Shown piece after piece: positions 16,939 to 25,127 of a DNA stretch of 64,000 nt (positions within the stretch are counted from its first letter, which is position 1; each line of letters begins with the position of its first letter). The position numbers and the translations under genes were made by a program. Under the pieces are notes generated by a model that worked only from the letters and a program-made list of their open reading frames with translations, did no database searches and was not told the DNA's origin. This stretch comes from Streptomyces actuosus (lineage in GTDB: Bacteria; Actinomycetota; Actinomycetes; Streptomycetales; Streptomycetaceae): contig NZ_JAFFZS010000003.1 of NCBI RefSeq assembly GCF_016921115.1, positions 248,001 through 312,000 on the forward strand, in the 5' to 3' direction.

Positions 16939-17745
16939 ATGCTCGGTCCTGTCGTGGTGGGAGTGGACGGAACGCCGTCGAGCCTGGTCGCGGTGGAGGT
17001 CGCGGCCCGCGAGGCGGAGCGGCGGGGCGTGGGCCTGCGACTGGCCCACGCCCTCGGCCGCGGTGCGGGGGACACGCCGCCCGGCGTGGCGCCCTGGGAC
17101 CCCGACGGGGCCGCGGGACGCGCCCGGATGAACTGCGTGCTGCGTGCTGCCGAGGGCCGGGCCCGACGCGAGGTGCCCGGGCTGGCGATCAGCTGGGACG
17201 TGCTGGTGGGAGAACCCGCGGCCGTGCTGGAGTGCGCGGGGCGGGACGCCGCACTCACCGTGGTAGGGAGCAGCCCGATCCGGCGCAGGGGAGTGCCGCG
17301 CCCTTCCGTGGGCCGTCTGCTCGGCGCTCGCGGTCGCGGCCCGGTGCTGGTGGTGCGCGGGCGCCTCGTCGCCGGGGGCCCGGTCGTCCTGGTCGACGGC
17401 GGTGCGCCGGCGGACCGAGCCGCGGCCGAGTTCGCCTTCCTCGAGGCCGCCGGGCGGGGCACCGACCTCGTCGTGCTGACCCCGCGCCGCGGTCATCCCC
17501 GCGACGGCGAGGCGCTGGCGCCGGATCTGCGCACCGCCCACCCGGACGTCGCGGTCCGCCCGCGGCGGGTGCGTGGCGGCACGCGGCGGGCCCTGGCCGA
17601 GGCGAGCGCGGGCGCCCAGCTCGTCGTCGTCTCCGCCCGGCCCCGGTCCGGCGCGCTGGGCGCCGCCCTGAACGCCGCGTCCGGCTGGTCGGCCCTGCGA
17701 CACGCCCGCTGCCCCGTCGCTCTCGTCCCGGCAGCCGCCCGCTGA
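16939..17745 (+). CDS. Universal stress protein, tandem UspA domains (divergent)
   Basis: A 268-aa protein made of two UspA domains (about 3-133 and 137-268). The first strand VVVGVDGTPSSLVAVEVAAREA is typical of USPs. The ATP-binding signature GxxGx(9)GS is poorly kept: the first domain reads VVGSSPIRRRGVPRPSVGRL and the second VVSARPRSGALGAALNA, so nucleotide binding is doubtful, unlike the copies at 20246 and 30828. The ATG is preceded by GGGGAGG. It has its own upstream boxes and a strong downstream hairpin, so appears monocistronic. A stress or dormancy role is inferred from the family and context. Confidence 0.85.
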   Translation: MLGPVVVGVDGTPSSLVAVEVAAREAERRGVGLRLAHALGRGAGDTPPGVAPWDPDGAAGRARMNCVLRAAEGRARREVPGLAISWDVLVGEPAAVLECAGRDAALTVVGSSPIRRRGVPRPSVGRLLGARGRGPVLVVRGRLVAGGPVVLVDGGAPADRAAAEFAFLEAAGRGTDLVVLTPRRGHPRDGEALAPDLRTAHPDVAVRPRRVRGGTRRALAEASAGAQLVVVSARPRSGALGAALNAASGWSALRHARCPVALVPAAAR

Positions 17746-17796
17746 AGCCCACCTCGTCACCGCCTGCGGGGCCCTTGCCCCGGAGCGGTGCAGCGA

Positions 17797-17829
17797 ACGG
17801 GCCGTCGCGCGAGCCTCGCGACGGCCCGT
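17797..17829 (+). terminator. Hairpin terminator after USP
   Basis: A 13-bp perfect inverted repeat (17797-17809 with 17817-17829, arm ACGGGCCGTCGCG) and seven-base loop, 51 bases past the USP stop. Confidence 0.7.
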
Positions 17830-18147
17830 CCCGGACCGGCACGGCCCCCCGCGACGCGGAAGGCGCCCCCGGGGCCGTTCCGCGTCAGCCCGATGCTCCC
17901 GCCGCGTCCGCACGCCTGCATGGCTGAATGCTGCACGCCCGCGTCGCTCGATGGCTGCACCCGTACGCCGGGCGACTCGTACCCCGGTGCGGGTCTCGGG
18001 CGTCGGCGTGAGCCTCGTAGGCCGGCGGCGGCCGTGGGCGCCGGTGCGGACAGCGCGGCCGGCGGGGCCCGAGCGGCCCAGTGCCGCAACAGGCGACCTC
18101 GCCCCGTCGCGACGCCCGGCACGCACTCTCGCCGCACCGGACGAAAG

Positions 18148-18185
18148 CCCGAGTACATCCAGTACGCCCGAGTACATCCAGTACG
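18148..18185. repeat. Two perfect tandem 19-bp repeats in an intergenic region
   Basis: The 19-mer CCCGAGTACATCCAGTACG occurs at 18148-18166 and again at 18167-18185. The array is flanked by AAAGCCC and GGGCTTTT, which can pair around it. No gene is seen between 17830 and 18270. It may be an operator, a terminator variant or a remnant; nothing decides between these. Confidence 0.6.
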
Positions 18186-18270
18186 AGGGCTTTTGGCCGG
18201 CATGCCGGGAGCACGCACCGGACGCCGCTCCTTGACGGGCGAACGTCGCCTGCCGCAGCTACGGCATGCC

Positions 18271-18320
18271 GACGGCCTCCTGCCGCGTGCCGGTCGGCCG
18301 GCACGCGGCAGGAGGCCGTC
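18271..18320 (-). terminator. Very strong hairpin downstream of the cNMP-binding protein gene
   Basis: A 23-bp perfect inverted repeat (18271-18293 with 18298-18320) and a TCGG tetraloop, 56 bases beyond the minus-strand stop at 18376. It is the most stable simple hairpin noticed in the window; no T tract follows. It should stop transcription from either direction. Confidence 0.75.
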
Positions 18321-18375
18321 TGTGAGTCGCGCGGGCACCGGAGCGGCGGGCCGCGCGACACGGGCACCCCGTGGG

Positions 18376-18840
18376 TCAGCGCATGCCGCCGCTGCCGTAG
18401 GGCGCGTACAGGTCCAGCAGGCGGGTGCGGGCCGCGCGCAGTCGCTGGGCCAGGACATCGCCCACCCACTGGGTGACGTTCAGACCGAACTCGGGATCGG
18501 CCTTGCACAGGGCGCGCACCTCGGCTGCGTCGAACTCGTACGCCCTCAGCGGGGTCGCCGCCTCCGCACCCAGGTGCCAGATGTGCGGGGCGAACAGCCA
18601 GGACCAGCCGACGAGTTCGTTGTGGCCGAGGGAGTCGATCACGGCGGGCCGGCGACCGGGCACCCGCATGTCCAGATCGACCGTGCCGGTACGGATGACC
18701 CAGAACCGCTCGGCCCTGCCACCCTCGTCGAAGAGGCGCGTGCCTTGGGGAAAGGCCACTTCATGGGCCAACGCCATCAGCCGCTGCCGGTGTTCGGCGG
18801 GCAGCGCCCGCGGCATGCTCGTGGTGACGGGTGCGTTCAT
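18376..18840 (-). CDS. Cyclic-nucleotide-binding domain protein without HTH
   Basis: A 154-aa protein consisting almost entirely of a CRP-like cNMP-binding beta-barrel: FPQGTRLFDEGGRAERFWVIRTGTVDLDM (about 30-58), then AVIDSLGHNELVGWSWLFAP and a C-terminal helix. There is no DNA-binding helix-turn-helix, so it is not a classical Crp regulator; it may be a ligand-binding partner or scaffold. The phosphate-binding cassette of true cAMP receptors (RSA) is not evident; HIWHLGAEAATPLRAYEFDA takes its place. ATG 18840 is preceded by GGAGG. It is divergent from the amino-acid-kinase gene with a shared OsdR-type box between them. Confidence 0.8.
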   Translation of the reverse strand: MNAPVTTSMPRALPAEHRQRLMALAHEVAFPQGTRLFDEGGRAERFWVIRTGTVDLDMRVPGRRPAVIDSLGHNELVGWSWLFAPHIWHLGAEAATPLRAYEFDAAEVRALCKADPEFGLNVTQWVGDVLAQRLRAARTRLLDLYAPYGSGGMR

Positions 18841-18908
18841 GACGCGCCTCCAACAGCAGGTGCGGACCGATCACCTCCAGGGTGGGCGGGCGCCGGCCCG
18901 CGGGCCAG

Positions 18909-18944
18909 GGGCCACTCGGCCCCCTCGAACAGGCCGACCGGCGC
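18909..18944. promoter_or_regulatory. OsdR/DevR-type boxes between divergent cNMP-binding and kinase genes
   Basis: GGGCCACTCGGCCC (18909-18922) and AGGCCGACCGGCGC (18931-18944), 22 bp apart. They are about 70-100 bases from the minus-strand start at 18840 and 108-143 from the plus-strand start at 19052, so could serve both. Confidence 0.55.
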
Positions 18945-19051
18945 TGCCGCGGCGGCCCATGGGCACCCTGCGCGCGCCGTACGGCGGTTGTTCGATGGGA
19001 GTGCGGGGGCGCAGACGCCCGCCCCGGACCCCATGCGTGAAGGACCCGGCC

Positions 19052-19879
19052 ATGCGCATCGTCATCGCTCTAGGAAACAACGCCCTCCTGCGTCGCGGGC
19101 AGCGGCCCGACGCCGAGCTCCAGCGCGCGAACGTCGTCAGAGTGGCCACCGCGATCGCCCCGCTCGCCCACGAGCACGACCTGGTCGTCACCCACGGCGG
19201 CGACCCCCGGCCCGGAGCAGCGGCCGGGCACGAGCCGACGGCCGGCGCCCGCGTCGACCCGCTCGTCGCGCAGAACCAGGGCCGGATCGGCTCGCTGCTC
19301 GTCTGCGCGCTCCACGACGTGCTGCCGGGCCGCCGGGTGGCCGCGGTGCTCACCCACACCCTGGTCCGCGCCGACGACCCCGCCTTCACCCGGCCCTCCG
19401 CGCCCGGCGCCCGGTCCGCGGTGCCCACGCCCGGCCCGGAACGCATCCTGGAGACGGACACCGTCCGTACCCTGCTGGACTCGGGAACCGTGACCGTCTG
19501 CGCGGGCGGCGGCGGTGTGCCCGTCCTGACGGACCGGACCGGCGCCCTGCGCGGCGTGCCGGCGGTCGTCGACAAGGACCTCGCCGCCGCCCTGCTCGCC
19601 GAGGACCTCAAGGCCGACTTCCTGCTGCTGCTCACCGACGTGCCCAACCTCTACGCCGACCGCGGCACCGGGCGGCAGCGGCCCGTGCTGGACGCGACCC
19701 CGGCCGAGCTGCGGCGCGGGCACTACCCGCCCGACACCATGGGCCCCAAGGCCGAGGCCGCCGCCCGGTTCGTCGAGCGCACCGGCGGGCTCGCCGCCAT
19801 CGGCCACCTCGACGCCGCCCACGAGATCGTGCACGGCCTGTCGGGCACCCTGGTGCGCCCCGCCCTGCCCGGCGCCTGA
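19052..19879 (+). CDS. Amino acid kinase-fold protein, carbamate-kinase-like with altered active site
   Basis: A 275-aa protein closest to carbamate kinase: MRIVIALGNNALLRRGQ at the start, AAAIAPLAHEHDLVVTHGG-like segment near 35-52, VCAGGGGVPVL (about 150-160), VVDKDLAAALLAEDLKADFLLLLTDVPNLY and GPKAEAAARFVERTGGLAAIG at the end. True carbamate kinases have THGNGPQVG after the second strand; here it reads THGGDPRPG, so the substrate loop is altered. It is also shorter than the usual 300-315 aa. It may therefore phosphorylate something else or be inactive. ATG 19052 has GAAGGA upstream. No arginine deiminase or ornithine transcarbamylase gene is nearby. Confidence 0.78.
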   Translation: MRIVIALGNNALLRRGQRPDAELQRANVVRVATAIAPLAHEHDLVVTHGGDPRPGAAAGHEPTAGARVDPLVAQNQGRIGSLLVCALHDVLPGRRVAAVLTHTLVRADDPAFTRPSAPGARSAVPTPGPERILETDTVRTLLDSGTVTVCAGGGGVPVLTDRTGALRGVPAVVDKDLAAALLAEDLKADFLLLLTDVPNLYADRGTGRQRPVLDATPAELRRGHYPPDTMGPKAEAAARFVERTGGLAAIGHLDAAHEIVHGLSGTLVRPALPGA

Positions 19880-20070
19880 CGGATCCGGGAGCCGGTCCGA
19901 TCCCCGGTCGGCGGAAGAGGTTTCCCGGGCCGCCGGTCGATCCGCGCCCGCCCGTCCCCCGGCCGGTCGGTGCCCGGCCGTCTCCCGCGCCCGTGCCCCG
20001 CCGTCGTTCGTCCGTCACCCGGTGTCGCGGCCGGCCGTTCCTCCGCCACCCGCGCTTTCACCGTCCCGCC

Positions 20071-20116
20071 CATGCTGCCCATGCTGCCCAGCCGCCAGCC
20101 GCCAGCCGCCAGCCGC
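20071..20116. repeat. Short tandem repeats before a USP gene
   Basis: CATGCTGCC occurs twice (20071-20079, 20080-20088), followed by three copies and a part of AGCCGCC (20090-20116). Probably simple-sequence slippage; no function is evident. Confidence 0.6.
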
Positions 20117-20149
20117 GCCGCTCCCGTCCCCCGGCCCGCCTGCGGCGTG

Positions 20150-20183
20150 GGGCCGGTCGGCCCCCGCCGGGGACCTGCGGCCC
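20150..20183. promoter_or_regulatory. Tandem OsdR/DevR-type boxes upstream of the USP-ADH-USP operon
   Basis: GGGCCGGTCGGCCC (20150-20163) and GGGACCTGCGGCCC (20170-20183), 20 bp apart, 63-96 bases before the start at 20246. Both are strong matches, placed well for activation of the three-gene operon. Confidence 0.7.
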
Positions 20184-20245
20184 CTGCACCGGCCGCCGTC
20201 GGATCACCACGCTGTAAGCAGATCCCCGACCAGGAGGCACACACC

Positions 20246-21151
20246 ATGGACCGCACCGTTGTCGCAGCTCTGGACGGCTCGCCGGAGAGCCGCGCCGCGG
20301 CGGAGTGGGCGGCACGCGAGGCGAAGCTGCGCGGCCTGCCCTTGAAGATCGTGCACGTGTGGGAACCGGTTCCCGAGCCGATGGCCCAGGCGCCGATGCT
20401 CGGTGCGGAGACGCAGGCCCACTGGACCGAGCGGATCCCGCGCGAGGCGGCAGAGGGCCTGCGGCTGCGGCACCCCGGCGTCGAGGTCACCGCCGACCAG
20501 CTGAGCGGCCGGCCCGCCGAGGTCCTGCCGAAGGCGGCCGAGGACGCCGAGCTGCTCGTGCTCGGCTCCCGCGGCATGAGCGGGTTCGGCGGCTTCCTGG
20601 TCGGTTCCGTGGGCCAGTCCGTGATCGCGCACACCGAGGTCCCCGTGGTCCTCGTCAGGGCGGGTGAGCAGGCCGCCGACGAGCACGAGACCGATCCCGC
20701 GGGGATCCCCTCCGCGGGCACGGCGTTCCGCCCCGTGGCCCTCGGTCTCGACGTCGACAACCCGGCCGACGCCGTCGTGGCCTTCGCCTTCGAGGAGGCG
20801 GCCCGCCGGCACACCACCCTGCGGGTCGTGCACGCCTGGAATCTGCCGCCGTACTACGTCTACGGCCTCTCCGCCGACGCCGGCTTCCACGACGAGGTGA
20901 TCCGCGAGAAGACCGACGAGCTCACCGAGGCACTCCGGCGCTGGCGCAAGGAGTACCCGTCCGTGGAGGTCGTCGAGGTGTCCCGGTCCGGCAGTGCCGC
21001 CCAGCAGCTGGTCGACGCCTCCCGCGGGGCATCCCTGGTCGTCGTCGGGCGGAAGATCCGCCGGGGTCGGCTCGGCACCCACATCGGGTCCGTCGCGCAC
21101 GCCGTCCTGCACCACGCCACCGCCCCCGTCGCCGTCGTCGCACACGGCTGA
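20246..21151 (+). CDS. Universal stress protein, tandem UspA domains
   Basis: A 301-aa protein with two UspA domains. The first keeps the ATP motif GxxGx(9)GS in VLGSRGMSGFGGFLVGSVGQ (about residues 109-128), so nucleotide binding is likely; the second ends VVVGRKIRRGRLGTHIGSVA followed by HAVLHH, a common actinobacterial variant. It resembles mycobacterial tandem USPs of the DosR regulon such as Rv2005c and Rv2623, which bind ATP and slow growth. ATG 20246 is preceded by CAGGAGG. First gene of a likely operon with the alcohol dehydrogenase (38-base gap) and a second USP, under the two boxes at 20150-20183. Confidence 0.9.
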   Translation: MDRTVVAALDGSPESRAAAEWAAREAKLRGLPLKIVHVWEPVPEPMAQAPMLGAETQAHWTERIPREAAEGLRLRHPGVEVTADQLSGRPAEVLPKAAEDAELLVLGSRGMSGFGGFLVGSVGQSVIAHTEVPVVLVRAGEQAADEHETDPAGIPSAGTAFRPVALGLDVDNPADAVVAFAFEEAARRHTTLRVVHAWNLPPYYVYGLSADAGFHDEVIREKTDELTEALRRWRKEYPSVEVVEVSRSGSAAQQLVDASRGASLVVVGRKIRRGRLGTHIGSVAHAVLHHATAPVAVVAHG

Positions 21152-21189
21152 CCCGTTCCGGTCCGCGAGGATCCGCGAGGAGTTGCACC

Positions 21190-22212
21190 ATGAAGGCAGC
21201 GGTCGTACGAGCCTTCGGCGAGCCCCTGGTCGTCGAGGAGCGCCCCGACCCCGAGCCCGGTCCCGGACAGGTCCGCATCCGTGTCGAGGCCTGCGGGCTG
21301 TGCCACACCGACATCCACGCCGCCCACGGCGACTGGCCCGTCAAGCCCGACCCGCCGTTCGTCCCCGGCCACGAGGGTGTCGGGGTCGTCGAGGAAGTCG
21401 GTGAAGGCGTCGACGGGCCGGCGGTCGGTCAGCGCGTGGCGGTGCCGTGGCTCGGCCGGGCGTGCGGGCGGTGCGAGCACTGCCTGTCGGGCCGGGAGAC
21501 GCTGTGCGAGCAGCAGGTCAACACCGGGTACGGCTGCGACGGGGGCTACGCCGAGAAGATGCTCGCCTGGGCCGACTTCGCCCAGCCGGTGCCCGACGGT
21601 GTCTCCCCGTTCGACGCCGCCCCCCTCACCTGCGCCGGCGTCACCACCTACAAGGCGCTCAAGGTGGCCGGCGTCCGCCCGGCGCAGTTGGTCGCGGTCT
21701 CCGGAGTCGGCGGGCTCGGACATCTCGCCGTCCAGTACGCCAAGATCGCCGGGGCCACCGTCGCCGCGGTCGACGTGACCGACGACAAGCTCGGCCTCGC
21801 CGCGGAACTGGGCGCCGATCTCGTCATCGACGCCCGGCACGAGGACGTCGGCGCTGTGCTGCGGCAGCACGGAGGTGCGCACGCGGCACTCGCGCTCGCG
21901 GTGGACGACGCGGCGTTCACCGCCGTCAACTCCGGCCTGCGGCGGGGCGGGAAGCTCGTGATGGTGGCCCTGCCCGCCCACGGCACCGTACAACTGCCGA
22001 TCTTCGACACGGTGCTGAACGGCACCTCGGTCATCGGCTCCATCGTCGGCACGCGGCAGGATCTCGCCGAGGTCTTCCAGCTGCACGCCGCGGGCCGCAC
22101 CCGGGTCGTCCAGGAGACCCGCCCGCTGGCCGCGGTCAACGACTGCATCGACGCCGTGCTGCGCGGTGAGGTCAAGGCCCGCATCGTCTTCGATCTCGGA
22201 GCGGAAGGGTGA
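21190..22212 (+). CDS. Zinc-dependent alcohol dehydrogenase
   Basis: A 340-aa medium-chain dehydrogenase that interconverts alcohols and aldehydes with NAD(H). Catalytic zinc ligands are in EACGLCHTDIHAAHGDW and PGHEGVGVVEEVG; the structural zinc site is CGRCEHCLSGRETLCEQQ (four Cys). The NAD-binding Rossmann motif is VSGVGGLGHLAVQYAK, followed by an acidic D at strand end (AAVDVTDDK), favouring NAD over NADP. Length and order fit the AdhP group. It lies between two USP genes and its stop overlaps the region of the next start, indicating translational coupling. Likely removes reducing equivalents during oxygen shortage (inference). Confidence 0.93.
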   Translation: MKAAVVRAFGEPLVVEERPDPEPGPGQVRIRVEACGLCHTDIHAAHGDWPVKPDPPFVPGHEGVGVVEEVGEGVDGPAVGQRVAVPWLGRACGRCEHCLSGRETLCEQQVNTGYGCDGGYAEKMLAWADFAQPVPDGVSPFDAAPLTCAGVTTYKALKVAGVRPAQLVAVSGVGGLGHLAVQYAKIAGATVAAVDVTDDKLGLAAELGADLVIDARHEDVGAVLRQHGGAHAALALAVDDAAFTAVNSGLRRGGKLVMVALPAHGTVQLPIFDTVLNGTSVIGSIVGTRQDLAEVFQLHAAGRTRVVQETRPLAAVNDCIDAVLRGEVKARIVFDLGAEG

Positions 22213-22217
22213 CAACC

Positions 22218-23087
22218 ATGGAACTCCCCGTCGTGGTGGGCGTGGACGGCTCCGAGCCGAGCCTGCGCGCCGTGGACTGGGCGGCCGACGAGGCCGTGCT
22301 GCGCGGCCTGCCGCTGCGCGTGGTGTACGCCTCCCTGTGGGAGCGCTACGAGGGCACATCCCTCGCCCGGGACCTGCACAAGCCGTCCGAGGAGGTGCGG
22401 GCCGCCGACATCGTCGACGGGGCCGTCCGCCGGGCCGAACGGCGGCAGCCGGACGTCAAGGTCTCCGGCGACGTACTCCCCGAGGAGGCCGAGTACGCAC
22501 TCGTGCGCGAGGGCCGCAACGCCACCGCGCTGGTGCTCGGCACCCGGGGGCGCAGCGGGGTGGCGGAGGCGCTCCTGGGGTCGGTGAGCCTGACCGTGGC
22601 CGGTCACGCCGACTGCCCCGTGGTCGTGGTGCGCGGCAACCACGACAACCAGGCGGCCACGGCGGTCCACGGCCGGGTCGTCGTCGGAGTCGGTGAGGAC
22701 CAGGGCGAGGGCGCCGTCGTCCGGTTCGCCGTGGAGGAGGCACGTCGCCGCGGAGTGCCCCTGGAGGCCCTGCGGGCCTGGCGGTGCCCGGCGCACGAGA
22801 GCGCCGACCACCCTCTCCTCGCGGGCGGCCCCGCCCGGGTGCACGAGGAGCGGGCCGCCGAGGTGCTGGAGGCCGCCCTCGCGGACGTGCCCGAGGACGT
22901 GCGGGTGCGGAGACTCACCGTCGAGGGGAACGCCCGCCGGACCCTGGTGGACGTCTCGCACGACGCCGATCTGCTGATCGTCGGCGCCCGGCGCCGTCAC
23001 GGCAGCCACGGGCTCCAGCTCGGCCGGGTCGCCCACGCGGTGCTGCACCACTCCGCCTGCCCCGTCGCCGTGGTGCCGCACGCCTGA
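22218..23087 (+). CDS. Universal stress protein, tandem UspA domains
   Basis: A 289-aa two-domain USP. The first domain starts LPVVVGVDGSEPSLRAVDWAA and carries the intact ATP motif VLGTRGRSGVAEALLGSVSL; the second ends IVGARRRHGSHGLQLGRVAH and AVLHHSACPVAVVPHA. ATG 22218 was chosen because GGAAGGG lies eight bases upstream; an in-frame GTG at 22209 overlaps the dehydrogenase stop and would add three residues. It is the third gene of the operon starting at 20246. It is convergent with the PPK2 gene, with only nine bases between the stops. Confidence 0.9.
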   Translation: MELPVVVGVDGSEPSLRAVDWAADEAVLRGLPLRVVYASLWERYEGTSLARDLHKPSEEVRAADIVDGAVRRAERRQPDVKVSGDVLPEEAEYALVREGRNATALVLGTRGRSGVAEALLGSVSLTVAGHADCPVVVVRGNHDNQAATAVHGRVVVGVGEDQGEGAVVRFAVEEARRRGVPLEALRAWRCPAHESADHPLLAGGPARVHEERAAEVLEAALADVPEDVRVRRLTVEGNARRTLVDVSHDADLLIVGARRRHGSHGLQLGRVAHAVLHHSACPVAVVPHA

Positions 23088-23096
23088 CGCCACCTG

Positions 23097-23900
23097 TCAC
23101 AGACGCGCCGCGTGATCGGGGACGTAGGTCTGCAGATCGCGCGGCGGCCGCTGGTAGCCCGTCGACGGCGGGCGCTCGGGCAGTTCCAGCACCGGCGGGG
23201 GCACGTCGTGGTAGGGCACGGAGTCGAGCAGGTGGGCGATCATGTTCAGCCGGGCCCGCCGCTTGTCGTCGCTCTCGACGACGTACCACGGCGCCTCGCG
23301 GATGTCGGTGTGCACCATCATCTCGTCCTTGGCCCGCGAGTAGGCCTCCCACCGGGTGATCGACTCCAGGTCCATCGCCGACAGCTTCCAGCGCCGCAGC
23401 GGGTCCTCCAGCCGGCGCCGGAAGCGCTCCTGCTGCTCGGCGTCGCTGACGGAGAACCAGTACTTGCGCAGCAGGATGCCGTCCTCGATCAGCATCCGCT
23501 CGAAGATCGGGCACTGGCGCAGGAAGAGCTGGTACTCCTCCCTGGTGCAGAAACCCATCACGTGCTCCACCCCGGCCCGGTTGTACCAGGACCGGTCGAA
23601 CAGCACGACCTCGCCGGCGGCCGGGAGATGCTCGACGTACCGCTGGAAGTACCACTGTGTGCGCTGCCGTTCGGTCGGCGTCGGGAGCGCCGCGATCCGG
23701 GCCACGCGCGGGTTGAGGTGCTCGGCGACCCGCTTGATCGTGCCGCCCTTCCCGGCGGCGTCCCGCCCCTCGAAGACCACCACCAGCCGGGCGCGCTCCG
23801 CCCGCACCCACTCCTGGAGTTTCACCAACTCGGCCTGCAGCCGCAGTAGTTCGCTCTCGTACACCTTGCGCGGCAGCTTCGCCGCCTGCTTCTCGGCCAT
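23097..23900 (-). CDS. ppk2: Polyphosphate kinase 2 family
   Basis: A 267-aa PPK2, which transfers phosphate between polyphosphate and nucleoside di- or monophosphates. The Walker A motif is VVFEGRDAAGKGGTIKRV (near 42-59) and the Walker B/DRSWYNR motif is VVLFDRSWYNRAGVEHVMGF. The lid region follows in RRRLEDPLRRWKLSAMDLES and the chain continues to WYVVESDDKRRARLNMI, all family-typical. The single-domain size suggests class I or III. ATG 23900 has AAGAGG upstream. Polyphosphate-driven ATP or GTP supply suits a starvation and hypoxia island. The 460 bases upstream show no clear OsdR box. Confidence 0.93.
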   Translation of the reverse strand: MAEKQAAKLPRKVYESELLRLQAELVKLQEWVRAERARLVVVFEGRDAAGKGGTIKRVAEHLNPRVARIAALPTPTERQRTQWYFQRYVEHLPAAGEVVLFDRSWYNRAGVEHVMGFCTREEYQLFLRQCPIFERMLIEDGILLRKYWFSVSDAEQQERFRRRLEDPLRRWKLSAMDLESITRWEAYSRAKDEMMVHTDIREAPWYVVESDDKRRARLNMIAHLLDSVPYHDVPPPVLELPERPPSTGYQRPPRDLQTYVPDHAARL

Positions 23901-24358
23901 GCCGCCTCTTCCCCTCGCCGCGGTGCCGGACCACCCGAGCAGAACCGTAGTGACCGGCCGTTCCGTGTGCACCTCGAATCGCTGCGGATCCCGGGCCCGG
24001 CGCACCCGGGCCGGGTGAACGGCCACCGGTTTCCCGCCGCCCCCGCGCCGGTCCGGCGCCCCGTCGGACCGGCGCGGGGGCGTCGGACCGGCGCCCCGTC
24101 GGCGCGACGCCGACGCCCCACATCCCTCGGCGGGCGGGGGAGGGCAGGCGAGCGCGCCCGCCGACGGGAGGTACGCGTGCGCCCGACGCAACCGCGCCGC
24201 CGGCGGCGCGGGGCGCACGCCCAAAGGCGCATGCACCCGTCCGGATCGTGACAGCCCGTAAAAGGCGACAAATGGTGATCCATGAGAGAAGCTGCCGCTG
24301 GAGCCGCTCACCGGGCGGCCGACCAGCCCGTCCCGCACGGTCCGTCAAGGAGTCCGCC
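23901..24358. other. Divergent intergenic region, ppk2 and flavodoxin-like gene
   Basis: A 458-base gene-free region. It contains a duplicated segment (CCGGCGCCCCGTCGG near 24053-24067 and again near 24090-24104) and, close to the rightward gene, a lower-GC patch (CCCGTAAAAGGCGACAAATG near 24251-24270) likely to hold the promoter. Confidence 0.5.
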
Positions 24359-25096
24359 ATGGCCGTCCCGTCCTCCGCGCCGACCGACGGCGCGTACCGC
24401 TTCGACGATCTCACCGCCCTGTTCATCAACTGCACCCTCAAGCCGTCGCCGCAGCTCAGCCATACCCAAGGGCTGGTCGACAAGAGCAGGGCGATCATGG
24501 ACGCGCACGGGGTGACCACGGACGTCGTCCGCGCCGTGGACCACGACATCGCGACCGGCGTCTACCCGGACATGACCGAGCACGGCTCCGCCACCGACAC
24601 CTGGCCCGCGCTCTACGAGCAGGTCATGGCCGCCGACATCCTCGTCCTCGCCGGCCCCATCTGGCTGGGCGACAACAGCTCGGTCACGAAGAAGGTCATC
24701 GAGCGGCTCTACAGCTGCTCGGGCCAGCTGAACGAGCAGGGCCAGTACGCCTACTACGGCCGTGCGGGCGGCTGCCTGATCACCGGCAACGAGGACGGCG
24801 TCAAGCACTGCGCGATGAACATCCTCTACAGCCTCCAGCACCTCGGCTACACCATCCCGCCCCAGGCGGACGCGGGGTGGATCGGCGCGGCGGGGCCGGG
24901 CCCCTCGTACCTGGACCCCGGCTCCGGCGGTCCGGAGAACGACTTCACCAACCGCAACACGACGTTCATGACCTGGAACCTGATGCACGTGGCCGCGCTG
25001 CTGAAGCGCAACGGGGGCATTCCCGCCCACGGCAACCAGCGCTCCGAATGGGACGCCGGCTGCCGCTTCGACGCACCGAACCCCGACTACCGCTGA
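24359..25096 (+). CDS. Flavodoxin-fold NAD(P)H-dependent FMN reductase
   Basis: A 245-aa protein of the NADPH-dependent FMN reductase/flavodoxin superfamily. The first strand and phosphate loop are DLTALFINCTLKPSPQLSHT (about 17-36), where SPQLSHT binds the FMN phosphate. ILVLAGPIWLGDNSSVTKKVIERL holds the second flavin loop and GGCLITGNEDGVKHCAMNIL the third. It ends with an extension (RSEWDAGCRFDAPNPDYR). It probably reduces quinones or flavins in the cytosol; the partner is unknown. ATG 24359 follows AAGGAG by six bases. Convergent with the CBS-BON gene, 31 bases between stops. Confidence 0.85.
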   Translation: MAVPSSAPTDGAYRFDDLTALFINCTLKPSPQLSHTQGLVDKSRAIMDAHGVTTDVVRAVDHDIATGVYPDMTEHGSATDTWPALYEQVMAADILVLAGPIWLGDNSSVTKKVIERLYSCSGQLNEQGQYAYYGRAGGCLITGNEDGVKHCAMNILYSLQHLGYTIPPQADAGWIGAAGPGPSYLDPGSGGPENDFTNRNTTFMTWNLMHVAALLKRNGGIPAHGNQRSEWDAGCRFDAPNPDYR

Positions 25097-25127
25097 CCCG
25101 GAACCGCGGCACGGCCGCCCCTTCGGG

